From NCBI GenBank assembly GCA_016282455.1, contig JAEEKM010000175.1, forward strand, positions 1 to 5,633: a DNA stretch of 5,633 bases, in the 5' to 3' direction. This DNA is from Treponema sp. (GTDB lineage Bacteria > Spirochaetota > Spirochaetia > Treponematales > Treponemataceae). The translations under genes and the position numbers were made by a program. Positions 1-4,042 of this stretch are shown in pieces (the first letter of the stretch is position 1; each line of letters opens with the position of its first letter). Under the pieces are notes generated by a model. The model was not told the DNA's origin. It ran no database searches and saw only the letters and a program-made list of their open reading frames with translations.

Positions 1-1
1 C

Positions 2-124
2 CACATAAGGCTCTATGGTTCTGCCATGAAAGACCATTCTCCTGCCTGTTATGACAAAAACTGCGTTCGTGACAATGCTATTTGTCCGCTCTGTCTTTAT
101 ACCTTTGGAACTCTTTACGAGTAG
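2..124 (+). CDS. C-terminal fragment of an unrecognised Cys-rich protein
   Basis: An open frame enters from the left edge and runs 40 codons to TAG at 122-124; the other two forward frames hit stops within the first 55 bases. The residues look like real protein and include four cysteines close together (ACYDKNC, then ICPLC), a spacing that could bind zinc or an iron-sulfur cluster. The tail ends in YTFGTLYE. I do not recognise the family, and the start and most of the protein lie outside the window. It is separated from argG by 139 bases that hold a palindrome and a promoter, so it is probably not in the same operon. That it is coding rests only on frame openness and residue content. Confidence 0.5.
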   Translation, partial: HIRLYGSAMKDHSPACYDKNCVRDNAICPLCLYTFGTLYE

Positions 125-140
125 TTTTTTGAATGATTTT

Positions 141-190
141 AGGACTGAATATTTATGTGTTAAATATGCATGAATATTCAGTTTTCTTTT
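141..190 (+). terminator. AT-rich palindrome, possible terminator of the upstream gene
   Basis: A perfect 10-base inverted repeat (ACTGAATATT at 144-153 and AATATTCAGT at 173-182) encloses a 19-base loop. It extends three more pairs if two G-T pairs are allowed, and a T-rich stretch (TTTTCTTTTATTT) follows. The position, 20 bases after the TAG at 122-124 and before the argG promoter, fits a terminator. The stem is AT-rich and the loop is large, so it would be weak. It could instead be an operator: the right arm holds TGAATATTCA, which resembles halves of an arginine-repressor box. Confidence 0.35.
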
Positions 191-199
191 ATTTACCCC

Positions 200-228
200 T
201 TGAACTTATTGTCTCTAATCGCTATATT
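200..228 (+). promoter_or_regulatory. argG promoter, sigma70 type
   Basis: TTGAAC (200-205) and TATATT (223-228) are separated by exactly 17 bases and lie just upstream of argG. Transcription would start near 235 and give a leader of about 30 bases. A weaker alternative -10 (TATAAA, 234-239) has a 19-base spacer to TTGTCT. No attenuator or riboswitch is visible in so short a leader; any arginine control would act at the palindrome at 144-182. Confidence 0.6.
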
Positions 229-263
229 GGTTGTATAAACTTTCAATTTTTTAGAGGCGTGTT

Positions 264-1589
264 ATGGCAGTTAAAAAGACTGTTGCTGCAAAAAAAGCAG
301 CTACTCCTGCAAAGACAAAATCTTCAAAGAAGGGCAAGGTCGTCTTAGCTTATTCCGGCGGACTTGATACCACAGTAATTATTCCCTGGCTCAAAGAGAA
401 TTATGACTACGATGTTATTGCTGTCTGCATTGACGTTGGTCAGGGCGATGACTGGAAGACTATTAAAGAGCGTGCCCTGCGCACTGGTGCTTCTGCCTGT
501 TATGTGGTTGATGCACGTGAAGAATACTGCAAGGAATATGTGTGGCCTGCTGTAAAGGCAAACTGCGTTTACGAAGATGAGTACCTGCTTGGTACTTCTA
601 CTGCACGTCCTCTTATTGGAAAGATTCTTGTGGAGTATGCACGTCAGGAAAAGGCTGTTGCAATCTGCCATGGTGCTACCGGTAAGGGAAATGACCAGGT
701 TCGTTTTGAACTTGCAATCAAGGCATTTGCTCCCGACCTTCAGGTGATTGCTGCATGGCGTGACCCCAAGTGGACACTGCAGAGCCGCGAAGAAGAAATT
801 GCTTACCTTGAAGAGCGCAAGATTCCTGTTCCAATGAAGAAGAAGAGTTCTTACTCCTGTGATGAGAACATCTGGCACATCAGCCACGAAGGTCTTGAAC
901 TTGAGCAGACTCAGAATGAACCTGACTGGGACAACATGCTTAAGGAAACAAAACTTCCTGAAAAAGCAAGCGAGAAGGGCGAGTATGTGAAGATCGAATT
1001 CGAGCACGGTGAAGCAGTTGCCGTGAACGGAAAGAAGATGAGTCCTCTTGAAATTATGGAAACCCTTAACAAGATTGGCGGAAGAAACGGCATTGGTCTT
1101 GTTGATGTTGTTGAAAACCGCATGGTGGGAATGAAGAGCCGTGGTGTTTATGAAACTCCAGGCGGAACAATCCTTCAGTTTGCACACGAACAGATGGATC
1201 ACCTCTGCCTTGACCGCGACACCTACCACTTTAAGCAGCACATCAGCCTCCGTGAAGCCGACCTCATTTATGACGGAAAATGGTTCACACAGCTTATGGA
1301 AGGACTTATGGCTTTCCAGGACAAGATTGAAGAGAACGTTACCGGCTGGGTAAAAATCCGCCTCTACAAGGGAACCATGCGCGGAGCCGGAAGCTACAGC
1401 CCCTACAGCCTCTACAACGAAAGCATAGCCAGCTTCGCCACCGGCGACCTCTACGACCACAAAGACGCCCAGGGCTTCATCACCCTCTACGGTTTACCAC
1501 TTAAGGTAAGGGCTATGATGGAACAGTCCGTGGGCGAAGGTCAAGCTGTTCTGAATTCCAAAAAATTAAAGAAGAGACCAACAGAATAA
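264..1589 (+). CDS. argG: argininosuccinate synthase
   Basis: This cytosolic enzyme joins citrulline and aspartate using ATP to make argininosuccinate, the penultimate step of arginine synthesis. The family signatures are clear: the PP-loop AYSGGLDTT (residues 29-37), LLGTSTARP (108-116), HGATGKGNDQVRFE (136-149), SYSCDENIWH followed by EGLELE, and GAGSYSPYS near the end. The protein is 441 residues against about 400 for the usual enzyme. The excess is mainly a Lys/Ala-rich leader of about 24 residues before the first strand. The start is supported by AGAGG at 253-257, six bases before the ATG. The C-terminus ends in KKLKKRPTE, and a second diverged copy of this tail, ending KKLKKG and a stop, lies at 1675-1716, so the present 3' end looks replaced. 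Codons ending in C dominate at about 1200-1490, then the use returns to A/T-ending codons. argH is not in the window. Confidence 0.97.
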   Translation: MAVKKTVAAKKAATPAKTKSSKKGKVVLAYSGGLDTTVIIPWLKENYDYDVIAVCIDVGQGDDWKTIKERALRTGASACYVVDAREEYCKEYVWPAVKANCVYEDEYLLGTSTARPLIGKILVEYARQEKAVAICHGATGKGNDQVRFELAIKAFAPDLQVIAAWRDPKWTLQSREEEIAYLEERKIPVPMKKKSSYSCDENIWHISHEGLELEQTQNEPDWDNMLKETKLPEKASEKGEYVKIEFEHGEAVAVNGKKMSPLEIMETLNKIGGRNGIGLVDVVENRMVGMKSRGVYETPGGTILQFAHEQMDHLCLDRDTYHFKQHISLREADLIYDGKWFTQLMEGLMAFQDKIEENVTGWVKIRLYKGTMRGAGSYSPYSLYNESIASFATGDLYDHKDAQGFITLYGLPLKVRAMMEQSVGEGQAVLNSKKLKKRPTE

Positions 1590-1609
1590 TTGTCCCAAAG
1601 TGAATACAG

Positions 1610-1671
1610 GCCGCGATATATTGAGCGGCCGTTCAAGGACTGTCCCGAGCGCCCCGCGCGAGGGTGGCATG
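1610..1671. repeat. GC-rich intergenic repeat, copy 1
   Basis: This unit matches copy 2 (1869-1931) at 54 of 61 aligned bases with one single-base gap. It is about 67% GC, well above the surrounding intergenic DNA. It starts GCCGCGATATATTGAGCG and ends AGGGTGGCATG. Its right edge abuts the leftover argG tail (1675-1716) directly, and its left edge lies 20 bases after the live argG stop. No transposase or terminal inverted repeat is visible. It looks like a dispersed non-coding element, but only two copies can be seen here, and the family size is unknown. Confidence 0.8.
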
Positions 1672-1674
1672 AAA

Positions 1675-1716
1675 GGACAGGCAGTTGTTAATTCTAAAAA
1701 ACTAAAGAAAGGGTAA
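1675..1716 (+). pseudogene. remnant of an argG 3' end
   Basis: Thirteen codons and a TAA read GQAVVNSKKLKKG, matching the live argG end GQAVLNSKKLKKR (1539-1577). Over the first 12 codons, 6 differ synonymously and only one changes the residue (L to V). The remnant is out of frame with argG and follows repeat copy 1 directly. The stop codon is embedded in the terminator at 1714-1740, as expected for the original gene end. The copies therefore probably diverged as parts of two functional argG genes, not by drift after a local duplication. An in-frame ATG at 1669, contributed by the repeat, would allow a 15-residue peptide, but I see no reason to call it a gene. Confidence 0.8.
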
Positions 1717-1740
1717 AAAATCGCCTCCTGCGATTTTTTA
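1714..1740 (+). terminator. rho-independent terminator after argG
   Basis: TAAAAAATCGC (1714-1724) and GCGATTTTTTA (1730-1740) form a perfect 11-bp stem with a 5-base loop (CTCCT). The descending arm supplies six consecutive T. It overlaps the stop codon of the leftover argG tail, so it is probably the ancestral argG terminator and still ends the argG transcript. Its symmetry, with an A-run before and a T-run after, would also let it act on the opposite strand. Confidence 0.75.
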
Positions 1741-1744
1741 CCTA

Positions 1745-1804
1745 TGAGTTTTCTCTTGGTCGCAAAGCTCCCATTTTTGCTTACGCAAAAACCGAGAAAA
1801 CTCA
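1745..1804 (+). other. large intergenic stem-loop with an inner hairpin
   Basis: TGAGTTTTCTC (1745-1755) pairs perfectly with GAGAAAACTCA (1794-1804). After a two-base bulge, GGT (1758-1760) pairs with ACC (1791-1793). Inside, TTTTTGC (1774-1780) and GCAAAAA (1785-1791) can form a second hairpin with a TTAC loop, competing for base 1791. An upstream GCAAA (1762-1766) could pair with the same TTTGC, giving two exclusive folds. It lies between two terminators. It could be a structured RNA, a small palindromic repeat, or the core of a mobile element; there is no evidence for a specific function. Confidence 0.5.
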
Positions 1805-1818
1805 CCGTTTACAGAACA

Positions 1819-1845
1819 GGCGGCATCCGTGCCGCCATTTTTTTT
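1819..1845 (+). terminator. strong rho-independent terminator
   Basis: GGCGGCA (1819-1825) and TGCCGCC (1830-1836) form a 7-bp, mostly G-C stem with a TCCG tetraloop. One A and then eight T (1838-1845) follow. This is a textbook intrinsic terminator on the plus strand. No gene lies between it and the terminator at 1714-1740, so it either backs up argG termination, ends a short structured RNA covering the stem-loop at 1745-1804, or is left over from a lost gene. Confidence 0.8.
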
Positions 1846-1868
1846 ACAACTCATTTACATTTCAAACA

Positions 1869-1931
1869 GCCGCGAAATATTGAGCGCCCGTCCGAGGCTT
1901 GTCCCGAGCGCCCCCGCGCGAGGGTGGTATG
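1869..1931. repeat. GC-rich intergenic repeat, copy 2
   Basis: This is the second copy of the unit at 1610-1671, in the same orientation, about 69% GC, with seven mismatches and one extra C. It starts GCCGCGAAATATTGAGCG and ends AGGGTGGTATG. As in copy 1, the last bases put an AGGG four bases before an ATG. Here that ATG (1929) opens a 28-codon frame to TAA with a nondescript hydrophobic product. Composition drops sharply to AT-rich DNA immediately after the unit. A frame through the unit spells NIERPSEACPERPRARVV, but a real protein is unlikely. Confidence 0.8.
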
Positions 1932-2022
1932 AAGAGAGAATCTTTTGTTTTATTACACAACCTCAAATTAGCATTATTGACTAAAACTGTGTATTCATTT
2001 TTAATACTAAACTAAAGACAAT

Positions 2023-2051
2023 TTGATTTCTTTTCAGAATTATACTAAAAT
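2023..2051 (+). promoter_or_regulatory. possible promoter of the TM2 gene
   Basis: TTGATT (2023-2028) and TAAAAT (2046-2051) are spaced by 17 bases in the AT-rich stretch before the TM2 gene. This gives a leader of about 70 bases. The whole 1935-2115 stretch is so AT-rich that promoter-like matches are expected by chance; TATACT (2041-2046) is an alternative -10. I see no other structure there. Confidence 0.35.
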
Positions 2052-2116
2052 ATTGGAGTTATCTAGTTGTTAATATTGTTTTTTAAAATTATTTTTTTTA
2101 TCTGCACATAAAATAT

Positions 2117-2122
2117 GAGGAG
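2117..2122 (+). promoter_or_regulatory. ribosome binding site that fixes the TM2 gene start
   Basis: GAGGAG lies five bases before the ATG at 2128. A longer reading from GTG at 2122 would begin inside this site, so ATG 2128 is the better start. It also gives the normal zinc-ribbon opening MFCKNCGKEL. Confidence 0.8.
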
Positions 2123-2127
2123 TGTTT

Positions 2128-2475
2128 ATGTTTTGTAAAAATTGTGGTAAAGAATTATCGAGCGAAATAAACTATTGTCCTTATTGTGGAACCCCTCAAT
2201 TTGAATCTAGTCGAATTAGAAATATCAATAACGTAGATAATAAAAATGTTTCTAAACGTAGTAGGACCATAGCAGCCTGTTTAGCTTTTTTTCTAGGTGC
2301 TTTTGGAATTCATAGATTTTACTTGGGTAAAAATAAAACAGGTATATTACAAATCATATTGACATGCTGTTTGGGAGTTGGGGCAATTTGGGCTTTAATT
2401 GATTTTGCTATTATCCTATGTGGAACTTTTAGGGATAACGAAGGACTTCTCGTTTCGAATTGGGATATAGTATAA
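2128..2475 (+). CDS. zinc-ribbon and TM2-domain membrane protein
   Basis: The protein has 115 residues. Residues 3-20 form a short zinc ribbon with two CxxC pairs (CKNC at 3-6, CPYC at 17-20). A polar linker follows. Residues about 46-98 form a TM2 domain: a first membrane segment with FLGAFGIHRFYLGK (55-68), then GILQIILTCCLGVGAIWALID (from 72), the hallmark glycine and aspartate pattern of the family. TM2 proteins sit in the membrane as a helical hairpin; their bacterial role is unknown, and the ribbon may mediate contacts on the cytoplasmic face (inference). The gene is clearly more AT-rich in codon use than argG and is bounded by GC-rich repeats on the left, so it may be an acquired accessory gene. 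It converges on the leftward operon, 28 bases away. Confidence 0.9.
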   Translation: MFCKNCGKELSSEINYCPYCGTPQFESSRIRNINNVDNKNVSKRSRTIAACLAFFLGAFGIHRFYLGKNKTGILQIILTCCLGVGAIWALIDFAIILCGTFRDNEGLLVSNWDIV

Positions 2476-2503
2476 TTTTTTGTCTGTCTATAAATGACAA
2501 AAT

Positions 2504-4042
2504 CTACTGCGTATTATTCGCCAGATAATTTCTATACTTTTCCGGATTCACCCTAAAAGCAACAATAGGACTGTCCTTGTCTCCAATGGCACGGATAAGG
2601 GCCTGTTCGGATTCGTTTGCAAGACGGGTTCCGGAGATAAGGCGGAGGGAACGGGTAGAAATGCCAATCTTCATTTCATCAGTTTTGTTGTATTCCCTGA
2701 GCAGGGCAGCCACATCTTTTCTTAACTGGTCTGCAATCTGCAGGGAGTGGTCTGTGTCCACATTCTGAAGTATTGCAATGCAGCCGTCATTTTTATATTC
2801 AAAAACAAGGTCGTCAAACTTAACGGTTTCAATAATGAGGGAGATAATTTTTTTTGCATAGGGCTCTTCCCAGTCAATTCCAATAATGCGCATGGTAAAG
2901 AGGGCAAGGTCCTGTTCACTTGAGGCAGCACGAATGAGTTCTTTGTCAAGACGGGGAGTCATGTAAGATTCCCATCCAAAACCTGTGCGTGGTGAAAAAA
3001 GTCCGACCGGTTCAGAAAGTACATTTGTTTCTTCAGAAGCAGGTTTTTCTTCGGGGAGGGGTGCACTTACATTTTCAGAAGCAGGCTTTTCTTCCGCAAG
3101 TGGCTCGCTTGTTTTTTCACCAGCGGCATCTACCTCAGGCAGTGGCTGGCTTTCTTTTTCAAGAGAAATATTTTCTTCTGGCAGTGGCTCTATTTCTTTT
3201 TCAAGAGTAAGATTTTCCTCCGGAAGTGGTTCACTTTCTTTTTCAAGAGTAAGGTTCTCTTGTGGCAGCGGTTCGCTTTCTTTTACAAGAGTAAGGTTTT
3301 CCTCCGGCAGAGGCTTTGCTTCTTTTTCCAGAGTATGATTTTCTTCTGCATGTGCGGGTTCTTCTTTTGCAGCAAAAATATTTATTTCTACAGGAGCAGT
3401 ATTCTCTTTAACGGAAGAAATGTTTTCTTTTTCTGAAGCCGCCTCATTCTGCTTTGAAAGAACTTCCGTGAGTTTGGGAACCTGAACTTCTATTTCCTCA
3501 TTTTCATCATCAGAATCCTCTGTTTCATAAGCCTGTGCTGAGTTCAGGAAAAATAAAATGTAAAGCAGGCAGACTAAAGTTGCACAGAGAATTACAAGAA
3601 AAGCAATGCTTCCTGAAATAAAAATTGTAATCGGTTTAAGAAGATAAAGGGTTGCGGAAAGTTTTATCTGACTTCCGTTTTCTGAAGAAACTTCTGTTGT
3701 TTTTGCCCTGAGTAAAGATGATGAGCCGCTGTTGTTTTCTGACAGAATTGAAGCATCTGCCGGGTATGAAAAAATAAGCACTCCGTCCTGATGCAGCTGC
3801 AGGGAATAAATGTCGTCAACTGTGCCGATTGAGTTTATGAAAGTGTCGTAAAACTCCCTGCTCCCGATTTCATTAGTCCTCATGTTTCGGGAAAGGTCGC
3901 GGGTGAGGGTGTTAAAGCGTTCGTTTGTTTCGTTTTTCCCCTGGTGATGTTTAAAAAGCAGAACTCCTGCAAAGGCAATTATTGTGAGCACATAAACTGC
4001 TATGATTGAAAAAACAAACAGGGAATTACGCTTACTTTTCAT
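2504..4042 (-). CDS. two-TM membrane protein, repeat linker, degenerate GGDEF-like domain
   Basis: The protein has 512 residues. A membrane segment (about 8-30) is followed by an extracytoplasmic loop of about 100 residues (31-133), a second segment (about 135-167) and an acidic cytoplasmic linker. From 233 to about 344 the linker is built of 14-residue units of the type EENLTLEKESEPLP, five clear and three decayed. The C-terminal part (about 365-505) follows the GGDEF fold pattern. Where diguanylate cyclases have RYGGDEF it has EYKNDGC (415-421), and the inhibitory RxxD position reads KFDD (408-411). It is therefore unlikely to make c-di-GMP and may be a binding or scaffold domain (inference). 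The fold assignment is by eye and moderately sure. The start overlaps the stop of the Maf gene by ATGA, with AGGGAG just before it, so translation is probably coupled. Confidence 0.85.
   Translation of the reverse strand: MKSKRNSLFVFSIIAVYVLTIIAFAGVLLFKHHQGKNETNERFNTLTRDLSRNMRTNEIGSREFYDTFINSIGTVDDIYSLQLHQDGVLIFSYPADASILSENNSGSSSLLRAKTTEVSSENGSQIKLSATLYLLKPITIFISGSIAFLVILCATLVCLLYILFFLNSAQAYETEDSDDENEEIEVQVPKLTEVLSKQNEAASEKENISSVKENTAPVEINIFAAKEEPAHAEENHTLEKEAKPLPEENLTLVKESEPLPQENLTLEKESEPLPEENLTLEKEIEPLPEENISLEKESQPLPEVDAAGEKTSEPLAEEKPASENVSAPLPEEKPASEETNVLSEPVGLFSPRTGFGWESYMTPRLDKELIRAASSEQDLALFTMRIIGIDWEEPYAKKIISLIIETVKFDDLVFEYKNDGCIAILQNVDTDHSLQIADQLRKDVAALLREYNKTDEMKIGISTRSLRLISGTRLANESEQALIRAIGDKDSPIVAFRVNPEKYRNYLANNTQ
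3011..3346 (-). repeat. 42-bp tandem repeats coding a 14-residue linker repeat
   Basis: Eight in-phase 42-bp units encode residues 233-344 of the membrane protein. The five at 3137-3346 are close copies (consensus EENLTLEKESEPLP), and those at 3011-3136 are decayed (for example EEKPASENVSAPLP). The unit is a multiple of three, so gain or loss of copies would keep the frame and only change linker length. The product is rich in Glu, Pro, Lys and Leu and probably extended or partly helical. The same repeats create open shadow frames on the plus strand. Confidence 0.9.

Noticed and set aside
133..348. 71-codon frame on the plus strand running into argG
   Set aside because: It crosses the argG promoter and RBS and then reads argG codons out of frame; the product is low in complexity and has no RBS support.
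345..1460. 371-codon open frame antisense to argG
   Set aside because: It lies wholly within the unmistakable argG gene, has no family motifs, and its openness follows from argG codon bias.
1610..1931. Insertion sequence or composite transposon bounded by the repeats
   Set aside because: No transposase, no terminal inverted repeats and no clean target duplication are visible; only the repeat units themselves can be supported.
1566..1932. Small open frames across the repeats (minus 1566-1805, plus 1744-1932)
   Set aside because: They are made of repeat, terminator and stem-loop sequence, lack convincing ribosome sites, and the two repeat copies fall in unrelated contexts.
2122..2127. GTG start at 2122 for the TM2 protein
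   Set aside because: The GTG begins inside the GAGGAG ribosome site; ATG 2128 has correct spacing and the normal zinc-ribbon N-terminus.
2478..2502. Terminator between the convergent genes
   Set aside because: TTTTGTC and GACAAAA form a 7-bp AT-rich stem with an 11-base loop, but neither strand has a T-run after it, so it does not meet the terminator pattern.
2985..3338. Ser/Phe/Gly-rich repetitive frame on the plus strand
   Set aside because: It is the reverse-strand shadow of the 42-bp repeats that encode the linker of the leftward membrane protein.
3011..3346. CRISPR-like periodic array
   Set aside because: The 42-bp units are contiguous with no unique spacers and stay in frame within a gene, so this is a coding tandem repeat.
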